Shown here: in pieces, positions 1 through 9,899 of the stretch
How the letters are laid out: each line of letters starts with the position of its first letter
Position numbering within the stretch: position 1 is the stretch's first letter
Source of the DNA: Patellaria atrata CBS 101060
Lineage: Eukaryota; Ascomycota; Dothideomycetes; Patellariales; Patellariaceae
Assembly: GCA_010093705.1 (NCBI GenBank)
Contig: MU006089.1
Location: 2,033,561-2,097,560, forward strand
Direction of reading: 5' to 3'
Length of the DNA stretch: 64,000 bases
Program-made: the position numbers and the translations under genes
The notes under the pieces: model-generated
Database searches by the model: none
The model's input: the letters and a program-made list of their open reading frames with translations, nothing else
What the model was told of the DNA's origin: nothing

Positions 1-2
1 AC

Positions 3-134
3 ACCGCTACTAAAGAGGACATATTCTCGGATTACTCCGACGAGGGAGACGATGATAGTGTACTATCTTCGCGCACTCCGTGCGATTTTCCAGAGTATGA
101 CGACGAATTTTCGGACGCTGAAAGCGAATCTTAA
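3..134 (+). CDS. Acidic C-terminal tail of an upstream gene (partial)
   Basis: An open frame enters from the left edge and stops at TAA 132-134. The 43 visible residues are rich in Asp, Glu and Ser, with runs such as SDYSDEGDDDS and FSDAESES. A second acidic stretch (SDELSDDDTEYEE) follows in another frame up to TAG 190-192, which suggests the tail is already frame-damaged. A similar Asp/Ser-rich tail ends the F-box-like pseudogene just downstream, so this may be the end of a tandem relative. No domain is visible and function cannot be assigned. Nothing gene-like is seen between 193 and 666. Confidence 0.3.
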   Translation, partial: TATKEDIFSDYSDEGDDDSVLSSRTPCDFPEYDDEFSDAESES

Positions 135-666
135 AGAGCATAGCGATGAGCTTTCAGATGATGATACCGAGTATGAAGAAATACAGAGCTAGGATTGTGA
201 ATAAGACAGCTTCTGAAGAATAAAGAGACACAATATGACTGTGACTGATTCAGTGAACTGGAGTGGCTGGAGCACTTCAGTCTGAAAACCCTGTTCGAAG
301 ATGTAGCCGCCATTTTCGAATACTCCCTCTTATGTTATGGCATCTTTCTCAGTTGCTGTACATTCGCTCTCAAAATAGCTTCCGGCTCTTTGTACAAGAA
401 AAGCTTGAATGAACAAAAGATGCCCAGCATTTCGTAGGACTTGGCCATATGGACGCTGAAAACGTCTCTCAATAATTATCCCAACTGGGATAATGAATAT
501 GATCAACGGTGAAAGAAATATGCACAGTAATAAGGCCTACGATACCAACCACGTGAGTGATACAACCTAGAAAACGCGTACCGTTTCGAAAATTCGCAAC
601 TCCGACGGGACTCATAATCGAAAAAACAATTCGGCTCCGTGACCGAAACGACCAACGAATGCGACA

Positions 667-2294
667 ATGGATCACATCAACACGCTCCCGAATGAGCTGC
701 TTCAAAAATCGCGTTCGCTGTCGTTGATGGATCCAAATCAATACCAGATCTACTGTCCATGTCACTCGTATCCCGCAGATTCCACGTTATCACAAAATGA
801 GCTTTGTATAGAGATATTACTGTGGAGGACTCTTGCGATAAGATCGTCTGCCTTGCCCGTGCTATACTGGATTATGAAGAGGTAATAGAGGTGGCTCGGA
901 GTATCAAGTCGATAAGAAGCAATTGTTTTGCTTTGGTAAATCGCAACCACAAGAAATCGTACACTAGAGTCGATCCAGACGAGATAAGCTGCAATATACG
1001 CCGTATATGGGGGTTCAAGGATGAGGATTCTATTCTACCTAGACTTAAGCTACTCTTACGGGAAGAGATTCCCAATGTTGAGTGGAAATCTGACCACGAT
1101 AGCAGAGATGCCCACACAGCCTTTATCTTAATCCTTCTTCAACTAAGCAAGCTAGAATCGGTTGAGATGCCTTTACCTACGTTCGGAGACGTCTCTTTGA
1201 AGTCGTTATGCTAAGAAACCAACAGTCGGGGGTGGGATTAGGTCGCCAGACATTGCGTCAGCTGCTCATCAGGGGTAATAAGCCAGCAAGTAAGAGCATA
1301 TGCACTGGCCGGTATCCGCTATACCTGGAACAAAATTAATACCACAACGACACGATGCGATTACCAGACCGTAACTCGCCTTTGGCTACCCTTCAGACCC
1401 TTCACATAGCCCGCTGCAGCACCAACGTTGACTTAGTCTGCAACCTTCTTGAGGATTGTGTAAAACTCCAATACCTCACACTATACAAGGTTCATCGTAC
1501 GCATTCAATGGACAAGTCTCGTAACCTTGACATGTCTATAAGCTCATTGGGAGATAATTTGAGGTCGTTAGCATGCGTATTGAGTACAGTCAGTATACTC
1601 CGGTCTTCCTTAAAGGGATTCAAAATGCTATTCTCAGTTACTATTGACGAATGGTAAGTATCCAAACTCGCACGCAATCACGGGGACCCGTTCGCGTCAC
1701 TACCTCTTAGTACCAGAGAAATAAATATGAAGGCCGTGAGCCAAGAGGACCTGTATTTCCTTTTCGGTCACGTATCCATGTTGCCGACGCTCAAAGTTAC
1801 CGAACTTTTGCCACAGCTTCAAATCGTGCGTCTCTACATCAAGGGTAGCATTACAGAGACTAAGTACGCACACACCGTCTGGACACTGGTTGAGGATATC
1901 AAAGAAATCTCTCAAGTCTTCCTCGATGCTGGTATAAAACTTTTGATCTGTGCTTACGAATGGAAAAAGAGCCTCAACTAGATCTTGGAGCGTAATAGCC
2001 CGCCAGAAAATGATTTCTCTAGCTACAAGTCAAGTAATGCGGGCGACTTGGACGATTTATATCGTTTCAACTCCGATCATTATCCTAGTGTACTTGGGTG
2101 CCCTGACGACTCGAGTGACTCAGAAGATATGGATGATTCAGACGGTTCAAACAGTTCGGACGGATCAGAGGACTCAGAAGATTCAGACGATTCAGAGACC
2201 GGAAGGTTTAGCGTACTTGGACGACTTAGATGACTCTTCATCAGACTACTCACAAGACTCTAATGACTTTGATGACTCCTCATCAGACGACTGA
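667..2294 (+). pseudogene. Decayed F-box / leucine-rich-repeat-like protein gene
   Basis: The first residues, MDHINTLPNELLQ, match the start of an F-box. The reading then slips by one base near the A-run around 705-709; the next frame continues in F-box style (PDLLSMSLVSRRFHVITK). It meets an in-frame TGA at about 808, just before ALYRDITVEDS, and carries on to 1214. Further leucine-rich pieces lie in other frames at 1355-1657 and 1727-1981 (for example LQTLHIARC and LEDCVKLQYLTLY), like repeats of fungal F-box proteins. The end is an Asp/Ser-rich acidic tail, again split between two frames (1985-2233 and up to 2294). Two or three introns would not repair all these breaks, so I read it as a pseudogene. 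An intact member would be an SCF ubiquitin-ligase substrate adaptor. Confidence 0.6.
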
Positions 2295-2919
2295 AAGGAC
2301 TTGGACACCTCGAACGCCTCGAACGTAGTATGGAGGGAAATTTTAATCATGCCGCCCAAAGGAATGGAAGTAACAAAATTAGGACGTCTAAGTATAACAC
2401 AACCGGCCTAGAATATAGCAAGTTTCTTTATGTGTAGTAGAGCATGGCGAAGAAGTATCGGATGATCACATTACAGCTACCAACTGGCTTTACCTTTTGC
2501 CGGGGACGGTCTTCCAATCAAATACGCAGGCTGGATGCTGTTACTGCAAGATTACTCTGGACAATAATATTGTCTAACGATATCAGGTTCATGGTTGAGG
2601 ATTTCTTCCATCTTCCCTCTTTCAAAACGCTGACGGTCCTTCCTCCAGTGTCCGTTCTAGATAGTCATTATGTGTTGAGATTCTTTGTAAATTAATTTTA
2701 GGGGAACATGGAATACACTGAGAGCAAGTAATATAACTTTCAAATACAAAAATCCACTTTATTCCCATCACAATGCTATTTCACTCAGTGGTCAGAAGTC
2801 GGCTCGTTTAACGCGATTAGAATAGGAGTAATGACTAGTATATCGAACAATAGAAGTTTGTTCTATTTCTTTCGTCTTTACTATATTTAGGTAGACAAAC
2901 AAAGAATCCCTTTCTTGTC
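2295..2919. other. Intergenic, no gene recognised
   Basis: Short open frames only (such as 2444-2695), without recognisable domains. The right end is the promoter side of the small secreted-protein locus. Confidence 0.4.
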
Positions 2920-2927
2920 TATAAAAG
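2920..2927 (+). promoter_or_regulatory. TATA box of the secreted-protein locus
   Basis: TATAAAAG lies about 130-150 bases upstream of the candidate start codons at 3054/3072 and is followed by a pyrimidine-rich stretch (around 2955-2970) like fungal transcription start regions. The strength of the box suggests the locus was, or is, a regulated gene. Confidence 0.45.
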
Positions 2928-3071
2928 CTCCTTTAGACTGGAGTCTTTTGTATCATTTCTTTCTCCCCTCGAAGATATTTGCGTCTAGCAATCTCACTAG
3001 TTTATATTCCCACAACAAAGTCATATAATGAGTAATTCAAATAAGATCCCAATATGGAGCAGCTCCCCAAA

Positions 3072-3458
3072 ATGCACTACATCACCATCCTCCTCTCCCT
3101 CTCGCTCCCCCTGACCTTCGCCTTACCACCACACGCGAGACGTGTCACCAGAAAAGCCGACTTCAGTACTCCCTGGAACGACCCCCAGCTCCTCTTTATG
3201 TGCCGCAACGAGCACTAGGACGACTGCATACCCTTCCGGTTCCAGAACGAAGTGTGCTTCGATTTAGGAGCTAACGAGGTGCAATACAGAAATATAAACG
3301 TGCTCCTCAACACCACAGGTACGTTTTACATTCAGGAACCGACGGCCTGCTCTGTTGGAATAGCTGTGCAGCAATTTACTGCGCCTTCCGATGGGGGGTT
3401 ATTGGTGGTACCGGATATCCCGCCGATTACAAGCTTTTGGTGTTCTGGGAATGTATAG
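3072..3458 (+). pseudogene. Small secreted cysteine-containing protein interrupted by one TAG
   Basis: The frame opens with a clear signal peptide (MHYITILLSLSLPLTFA) followed by a basic spacer (HARRVTRK). It has one in-frame TAG at 3216-3218 and then stays open to 3458. An in-frame ATG at 3054 is an alternative start. The part after the stop keeps four cysteines and a possible N-glycosylation site (NTT) and ends in FWCSGNV, so it has the size and build of a fungal small secreted or effector-like protein. The bases around the stop read CACTAG|GAC, which could also be a 3' splice site. The only phase-0 donor upstream (GTCACC in the basic spacer) is poor, so splicing out the stop is possible but weakly supported. 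No family recognised. It sits between decayed genes, which favours a recent pseudogene. Confidence 0.5.
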
Positions 3459-3687
3459 GGGGTGATACGGCTATGTGAATGTGTTTGGATATGTAAATAG
3501 TGATGGAACGACTTAGAGCTCAGTGGGACGGATTTGTGGCCCGTAAATATGAAGGTATGACCGTCATAGAGATCTAAAATTCTTTTCATTTGCTCTACAA
3601 CGAGCGCAAGGAGAAGAAACACTCAACTTTCCAACTCTATCAATAAGGCCTATTCTCCAAAACTCCGTGTTATTTATCCATATCTTC

Positions 3688-4689
3688 TTAAGCGGCCGCT
3701 ACCGGAGCCATCATAATCATGATCTGAATCGCTCGTCTACGATCAACTTCCTTCTTCAGCATGAGCAAACAGCTCGCAACTACAATCGCGGGATCAATAA
3801 TCTCCTCTGCCCCTTTCGCAAGGACCAACTCTCCACCATTTCCAGCACTACTTTTACCAGATCCTCTGGGTCTCGTGACTTTTGTCCTGACCAATTGAGC
3901 AACTTTCTTCCCTTCTGATCCATCGGCTGGTTTTGTGCGGAGGATAACTAGCGACTTTTTCTTGGGCCTTTTCTTCTTCGTTTCGGACTCTTTGTCGCTA
4001 GCTTTAGACTTCCCGTCATTAGATGCTTCGTCGCCGTCTTCGTCTTCCACATTTTCAGAAGACGAGTTTAGCACTTCATTATCGTAGCTCCACTCGAAAG
4101 CCTCCCCCGTAAGCATCACAAAGCAATGCGACCTCGACGTCCACTTTGTAGTCGTTTTGATCTCCTCTCCTATCCTCGCACCAACTAAGTCCGACCCGAT
4201 CACGTCCAGGCGCGGGTTTCGGCTAGGACCGAAAAAGTACGTCGTTCTCAGCACCTGCTTATACCTCGAATCCAGAAGAACGCTATTTCCGGACCATCTC
4301 TTCGATCGTTTCGAGATATACGCCAGGTTTCCTTCGGGATCGGAAATCGCTATCTCTAGTTCACCTGAAGGGACTGGAAGCCGGAGCCATCCTATACCGA
4401 CGGCGTTGATGATTAATCTCTTCCCGGGGGTGAAGTTGAGGTCGCCGATTTTGGGGAGTGATTCTATTGATGATATGGAATCTACTGATTGGGCTGAAAT
4501 TACGAGGTCAGCTTTATCCTGCTCGGTTAGGCTTTCGATGAGTTCATATGGTGGGGGTGATTCTTCGGCAAGGGTAGAGTCGAAGGAACTTCGATATGAA
4601 GCATTGGTGAACATTGGAGGGACATCATGATTTTCTTCAGCTCTTGAAAAGAGCTCGGGATTTTTCTCGTTCATTATTGAAGTTGTCAT
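3688..4689 (-). CDS. Conserved fungal protein with PPPY motif, function unknown
   Basis: An intronless frame of 333 residues starting at the ATG at 4689 (the longer frame upstream has no ATG). Residues 45-48 form PPPY, the classic ligand of WW domains such as those of Rsp5-type ubiquitin ligases. The middle third reads as a compact beta-rich domain (EIAISDPEGNLAYIS, then RTTYFFGPSRNPRLDV). An acidic stretch and a strongly basic stretch (KKKRPKKKS) follow, possibly a nuclear localisation signal. I recognise the general type from many Pezizomycotina genomes but not a described function; resemblance of the central domain to the tubby/LURP-one fold is speculative. It is divergent from the ferric-reductase gene. 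Confidence 0.7.
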   Translation of the reverse strand: MTTSIMNEKNPELFSRAEENHDVPPMFTNASYRSSFDSTLAEESPPPYELIESLTEQDKADLVISAQSVDSISSIESLPKIGDLNFTPGKRLIINAVGIGWLRLPVPSGELEIAISDPEGNLAYISKRSKRWSGNSVLLDSRYKQVLRTTYFFGPSRNPRLDVIGSDLVGARIGEEIKTTTKWTSRSHCFVMLTGEAFEWSYDNEVLNSSSENVEDEDGDEASNDGKSKASDKESETKKKRPKKKSLVILRTKPADGSEGKKVAQLVRTKVTRPRGSGKSSAGNGGELVLAKGAEEIIDPAIVVASCLLMLKKEVDRRRAIQIMIMMAPVAAA

Positions 4690-5682
4690 CTTTAATGAGA
4701 CAATGCTTTTAATGTTGAGGAATGACTTGGACAAATAGGAAATCTACAGCTGTCTAAAGGGTTCTCAGGAGAAATGCTAAGAGATATATGTTTTTGCGTA
4801 GACTGCTAGTAATACAGAGCATACGTACGTAACCTGCCGCAAGCTGGTGGCCATGATAGCGGTCAGATTGGTGAAGTGCCGGCCAGGAGTAGGGAGTTAC
4901 AGCTAAGGCGTTCTTTTCGAGGCTGTGTCGTCTCGAACTAGAAATACTTGCGAAAGAGCCAATGAAGTAGCGAGATTTTCCTTAAGTCACTCGGCTAAGA
5001 CCCGTTTAATATTCCCTGTACTAAATGTTCCCTTGCTCTCAGGAGTTAGGGATCAGGAGAATCTTCGCATTGCTTATACAGTATTGAGTATCCACTGCTT
5101 CATACTGTACGTACTCAGTATAAGTACAGAGGTATACCTCGTGTACTCCCATCTTGCTTTAATAAGTAAGAAATTTGAGAAGATACGATTCATATCATGA
5201 TGATTGCTCGAGGGAGACCAGTTGATGATCTAAACTTGTCAAATGTGGATCTTCGGGTGCACAGAGTACCACAAAAAGAACTGCGAACTGGATGAGAACT
5301 CCAATCTCCAATATCGTAACTTACATACGGAAGTTCATCTCGAAAGGCCCATAGCTATAATCATATTCTATACTGTATTTATCATGATTGAACTTAACTT
5401 GCAGACCTCCAGGAGTTATGAACGAAATATGGGGATTAATCCGGTTGTCCACTCTTGTCTGCCTTGTCCCACGAGTTTTGGCTAACAAAATGTTCTACGT
5501 TCGATGAAGTTTGTCCTGCATGTCGTCTGATTAAGCTTAGTTGGATCATCATCGCTGGGTTCGGCGGGTGGTATTCCCGATTCCCAGCTCGTGCCAGGGC
5601 ATCTCAATCTTATCAGATCGTATCTTTCCTGTACATCTAACTTGACATCTACTTCACGTTCCACAGCCGGATTTAAGGTGAT
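4690..5682. other. Divergent intergenic region
   Basis: About 1 kb separating the start of the PPPY protein (minus) and the ferric-reductase-type gene (plus). It should hold both promoters. The short open frames at 4925-5640 show no domain. No clear TATA element seen. Confidence 0.4.
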
Positions 5683-7620
5683 ATGGATGGTAACACAGAT
5701 TGGTTCTGGAAAGTCGTTCGAATATCTCTGACCGTAAACCTCCCTGACCATCCTTCCGATGTACAACTCGAATCCACCTCCAACCCCGAGCGCGGAGGGC
5801 AGTTGAAGAACATCCGACAGATTATCGCAGCCGTTCTGTTCTCTAGAAGATTCGTTCTCACGTATAATGCGGTGCTCATATTCATATTATTGCTAGCAGC
5901 TGTTTTGCACCATGGAAGAATAATACTTCATACCAGAAAGCGGGGTATCCAAAATGCAAGAGCAAGGGAATATCTGAAGGATGACAATGGAAAAGAAAGC
6001 GCTAGTGTGCAGATCTTGGAAGGGAATGATGAATATGAGACGCCGTCATCATCTTCAAGTAGCACATTACAAGGAACCAATACTCCGCTAGATATCGCCA
6101 AGTCTACCGTGGACGACGAGCGAAAGCCATTACTTACTAGGCAAATGCCCGAGCAGAAGCCGCAACGAACTATATCTAGTGTAATAAAGGGATGGCTCAT
6201 GTATCAGCCCCAAAATATGCCTCTCTTCAACAAAGTTTACCCTTCAAACGCTACATCACTGGGCATCCTAGCTTTTCTCGGCCTGAATATGTTCTATTTG
6301 TTCTACCGGCATGAGTTGGCAATCTCAGTCTTTATACTCGCGGACAGAGCTGGTCTCATGTTCGTAGCTAATCTACCAGTATTATATTTCTTAGCCGCAA
6401 AGAATCAACCTCTCAAACTCTGTACCGGATACTCCTATGAAGCACTCAATATCTTCCATCGACGATTGGGAGAGCTTATGTGCATGTTAGCACTAGTCCA
6501 CGCTGGCGGCATGCTGGGCGTATGGTACACCATCCTTCGGCCCCTGGGATGGACATTGATCCGTTATACCAGCTCGAAGATCATCGTCTTAGGCATAATT
6601 GCTTTATTCTCCTACGAGATACTCTACCTCACCTCCCTCAGCAGTTTCCGTCAGCGCTGCTACGAGCTCTTCCTCTCCCTGCACATCATCCTCCAAACCG
6701 TTGCCCTTATCTGCCTCTTCTTCCACCACCACGATGCCCGACCATATGTCTTCATCGCCTTCCTCATCTTTCTCACCGATCGTCTCGTCTTCCGCCTCTA
6801 CCTCAAGAGGACCACCATCCCCGCTTCCCTCCGCGTCCTCCCAGATGGTGAAACCGTCCTCATCTCCGCAAACTGGGACACCCAACGCCAAAGTCTCTGG
6901 CACCGCCTCATCTCCGCGTCCATCAAGCACGGCTGGAATCCAACCGACCATACCTTCCTCACCATCCCCTCCCTCGGACCCCGCCACACCCTCCAAGCCC
7001 ACCCCTTCACCATCGCATCCGCAGCGCCACTCTCACACGCCTGGCTCAACCTCCTCGTCCGCGCCCAATCCGGCTTCTCCCACGCCCTCCTAACCCACGC
7101 TCACCGCCATCCCACCGCGCACATCCGCCTCGACGGCCCCTACGGCTCCTCGCAGGCACTGCGCATGCTGCGAGCCGCGGACCTCGCCGTCGTCGTGGCC
7201 GGGGGCTCTGGAATCGCTGTCGCGTTCCCGCTCGTCTGGGCACTGTTGAACGCAGACGCCGATCCCGAGGCTCGTCCGCTGAGAAACCGCGGGCCGAGGA
7301 AGGTGTGTCTGCTCTGGGTCATTCACGCGCCGTTGCACCGCGAGTGGATTCCTGAGGAGCGGCTTGAGGAGTTCAGAGAGCTGGGGGCTGAGGTATTAGT
7401 TCCGGCGCCCACCGTGCAGGTCGGAAGGCCGGATGCGAGGGCTATTGTTAGGGCATGGGTTGAAGAGTATTGCGGAACTGCGGAAAGTGAGGGGGGAGGG
7501 AAAGTGAGGGTGGTTGTTAGTGGGCCTGGTGGTATGAATAGAGTTATTAGGAATGGGTGTGCGGAGTTGGCTGGGGAGGGGTGGGATGTCGGGGTTGCGG
7601 TTGAGAAGTTTGGGTGGTAG
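5683..7620 (+). CDS. Ferric-reductase-family transmembrane oxidoreductase
   Basis: A single exon encoding 645 residues that moves electrons from NAD(P)H through FAD and two haems across a membrane. A transmembrane segment lies near residues 57-75, then a Ser-rich linker (about 105-170), then the haem-binding transmembrane domain. The bis-histidine pairs are visible: H259/H273 and H334/H348, each 14 apart. The FAD-binding motif HPFTIAS is at 440-446, followed by a GPYG loop, and the nucleotide site VVVAGGSGIA is near 505-515. The end EKFGW resembles the family's terminal aromatic. The family includes FRE metalloreductases and the more distant NADPH oxidases; nothing here resembles NoxA/NoxB, so metalloreductase is the better guess, substrate unknown. 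The C-terminal third is much more GC-rich than the N-terminal third. Confidence 0.85.
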   Translation: MDGNTDWFWKVVRISLTVNLPDHPSDVQLESTSNPERGGQLKNIRQIIAAVLFSRRFVLTYNAVLIFILLLAAVLHHGRIILHTRKRGIQNARAREYLKDDNGKESASVQILEGNDEYETPSSSSSSTLQGTNTPLDIAKSTVDDERKPLLTRQMPEQKPQRTISSVIKGWLMYQPQNMPLFNKVYPSNATSLGILAFLGLNMFYLFYRHELAISVFILADRAGLMFVANLPVLYFLAAKNQPLKLCTGYSYEALNIFHRRLGELMCMLALVHAGGMLGVWYTILRPLGWTLIRYTSSKIIVLGIIALFSYEILYLTSLSSFRQRCYELFLSLHIILQTVALICLFFHHHDARPYVFIAFLIFLTDRLVFRLYLKRTTIPASLRVLPDGETVLISANWDTQRQSLWHRLISASIKHGWNPTDHTFLTIPSLGPRHTLQAHPFTIASAAPLSHAWLNLLVRAQSGFSHALLTHAHRHPTAHIRLDGPYGSSQALRMLRAADLAVVVAGGSGIAVAFPLVWALLNADADPEARPLRNRGPRKVCLLWVIHAPLHREWIPEERLEEFRELGAEVLVPAPTVQVGRPDARAIVRAWVEEYCGTAESEGGGKVRVVVSGPGGMNRVIRNGCAELAGEGWDVGVAVEKFGW

Positions 7621-7966
7621 GTGTGCTTGTAGATGATAGACATGTGGGTAGCAGGTGTACATATGGGTGGTAAGTGCATATAGGGGGTAAGTGTGCGTTT
7701 AATGAAGGATGAACTTATTAAGACGTAGGTTGGTGGGATTGAATGAAGTGATGATCATATGAAGAAGTGTTAATAGCATGCTCTGAGTTCGTAGCTGCGT
7801 TATGTTTGCTTCTTGGTTATACACATCATAAGTTGGATACCGTACATACGCGTTAGATGAGGTGGTCCTGCATAGCGCATTGATATATCATCTTCTCATA
7901 TAGCTAGTCATATCGTTCAATCTTTTATTCATCTATGTCTATTCGCCCATGTGCATTCCACATGAA
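7621..7966. other. Convergent 3' intergenic region
   Basis: Lies between the stops of the ferric-reductase-type gene and Rpt5. Contains G/T-rich imperfect repeats of GGGTGGTAGGTG type (7610-7700) and otherwise nothing recognisable. Confidence 0.4.
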
Positions 7967-9496
7967 CTACGCATAAAGACTAATGATCTCCTTCTTCTTG
8001 CTCTGCACCTCCGCAATCGCATCGACATAATTCTCGTGATTGATCTTCGACTGCCCGCTCCTCAACGCAATCATACCCGCTTCCACACACACAGCCTTAA
8101 GCTGGGCACCACCGAACTCATCCGTACTCCGTGCCAACTCATTCCAGTTAACTGCCTCATCCACCGTCATCTTCCGACTATGGATCCTGAGAATCTGAGC
8201 ACGTGCCTCTTCGTTGGGAAGCGGGAACTCGATCTTCCTGTCCAGACGGCCTGAACGGAGCAGGGCTGGATCGAGCACATCTACACGGTTGGTGGCGGCG
8301 AGCACTTTGACTCTGTCGTCAGAGGCGAAACCGTCGAGCTGATTGAGTAGCTCCAACATGGTACGTTGGACCTCACGATCACCGGACTTCTCGGAGTCGA
8401 AACGTTTTGTACCAACAGCGTCCAGTTCGTCAATGAAGATGATGGAGGGTGCTTTTTCTTTCGCCAGAGCGAAGCAGTCTCGTACGAGCTTCGCACCGTC
8501 ACCGATGAACATCTGTACGAGTTGAGGTCCGGCGAGCTTGAGGAAAGTAGCATCTGTTTGAGCGGCGCAGGCACGGGCGAGGAGGGTTTTGCCCGTACCG
8601 GGAGGACCATACATCAACGCACCTGTAGATTAAGATTAATAAACTACACTAAGAATATGAGAAGGAACTGGCATTACCCTTAGGTGCCTTGATACCGATC
8701 TTCTTGAAGCGTTCTGCTTCCTTCATCGGCCATACAACAGCCTCTACAAGCTCTTCGATCTGCTTGTCCAGCCCTCCTACATCGGTATACTTCTCTGTTG
8801 GCTTTTCATCAACCTCCATTGCCTTCACTCTGCTGTCGTACTCAGCGGGAAGTGTGTCTAGTACGAGGTAGGAGTCCTTATTAACACCAATGAGATCACC
8901 AGGTTTGAGCTTCTCGTGGTCGACAAGGCCGATGAGGGGAAGGAAGATGGTTTGTCGGGTAGATGTTTTGATAACGGCGGATTTACCAACTCGGGTGGCG
9001 TCAAGGTCGATGTTAGCGCCCTCTTCTACCGCTTCTGCTTCGACGTCTAGATTAAGGATTTCAACGACATTACCCACTAGGTATGGTAGTTGCCTGTAGA
9101 AATTGAATCAGACATCTTTCCGTATTGAATATCGGGCACAGATCACGCCCGTAAAGCATAACCAGCGAGTTCGAACGCATACCTGTTATTTTCTATCTTC
9201 TCCAGATTATCCTTTATCTTCTCTAACATCGTCGCTTTCTCGTGCATTAACCGCTGAAATTCGCTCCTCATGATTCTAGTATCATTCTCTAGTAACCGCC
9301 TCCGAGCAACGATATCTCTTGTGCTTGAGTTAAGGATCTCCTCATCTATGCCATCTTCCTCCTTCTCTTCGGCAGCATCCTTCATGTCTGTATCACCATT
9401 CTGTTCCGACTTCTTTCCATCTTTGTCATCGCCACCTTGCTTCTTCTTGTCCTCGCCTTCGCGCTCGAGATCATCAAGGTCTTCCAGTGTGGACAT
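7967..9496 (-). CDS. RPT5: 26S proteasome regulatory subunit 6A, AAA-ATPase Rpt5
   Basis: Three exons on the minus strand: 9496-9183, 9093-8678 and 8622-7967, giving 461 residues. Rpt5 is one of six ATPases that unfold substrates and open the 20S gate. The N-terminal part is a coiled coil ([19 protein letters not shown]), followed by the OB-type region; the first splice restores [15 protein letters not shown], as in Rpt5 orthologues. The second splice restores [17 protein letters not shown] (Walker A near 249-256). Walker B is [11 protein letters not shown], and an [12 protein letters not shown] segment holds the arginine-finger region. It ends SLYA, the C-terminal HbYX signature by which Rpt5 docks into the 20S alpha ring. 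An acidic, low-complexity N-terminus (residues 10-50) makes it slightly longer than the human protein. Confidence 0.97.
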
Positions 9497-9899
9497 TGCG
9501 GCGGTGTGAGGATAAGTAGGCGGGTTTGGAGGAGGGGTGTCACAAAAAGTCTCGGAAAGCTGGACTGAGGTCCAACAAGGATTGCGGTGGCAGGTAGAAG
9601 GGGAAGAGGATGAGATTTGTGGTGTTTTGGAGCTTCAAGGTTGCTTTAGGTTGACGAGGTTACGACTGCACATTGAGGTGGCCCCAGCGGAGCTCCCCCA
9701 TGACTAAGCAATTTCTACCTTAATAACCACCAAGCGTTTTAACTATGTAAACACACAGTACGGTACCTCTCGAACGTAGAGTACATTCTGATATATACTC
9801 AATCGTTATACAATAGCCCGGTCAATACCCAGCGTGTCCGATGTAATTGTTTAATTCAATCATGCATAGACATGATAACATCTTTCAATTCCCACTGAC
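9497..9899. other. Intergenic between Rpt5 start and TMLH stop
   Basis: Should hold the Rpt5 promoter (minus strand) and the 3' end of the trimethyllysine dioxygenase gene. No proteasome-type control element (PACE, GGTGGCAAA) was recognised. Confidence 0.35.

Noticed and set aside
5683-7620. NADPH oxidase NoxA/NoxB, given noxR in the same window
   Set aside because: The long Ser-rich linker after TM1 and the sequence around the haem histidines are of ferric-reductase type; family membership beyond that cannot be claimed.
6604-7679. Several long open frames on the opposite strand and other frame of the ferric-reductase gene
   Set aside because: Shadows caused by the GC-rich 3' half; Pro/Arg/Gly-rich composition and no domains.
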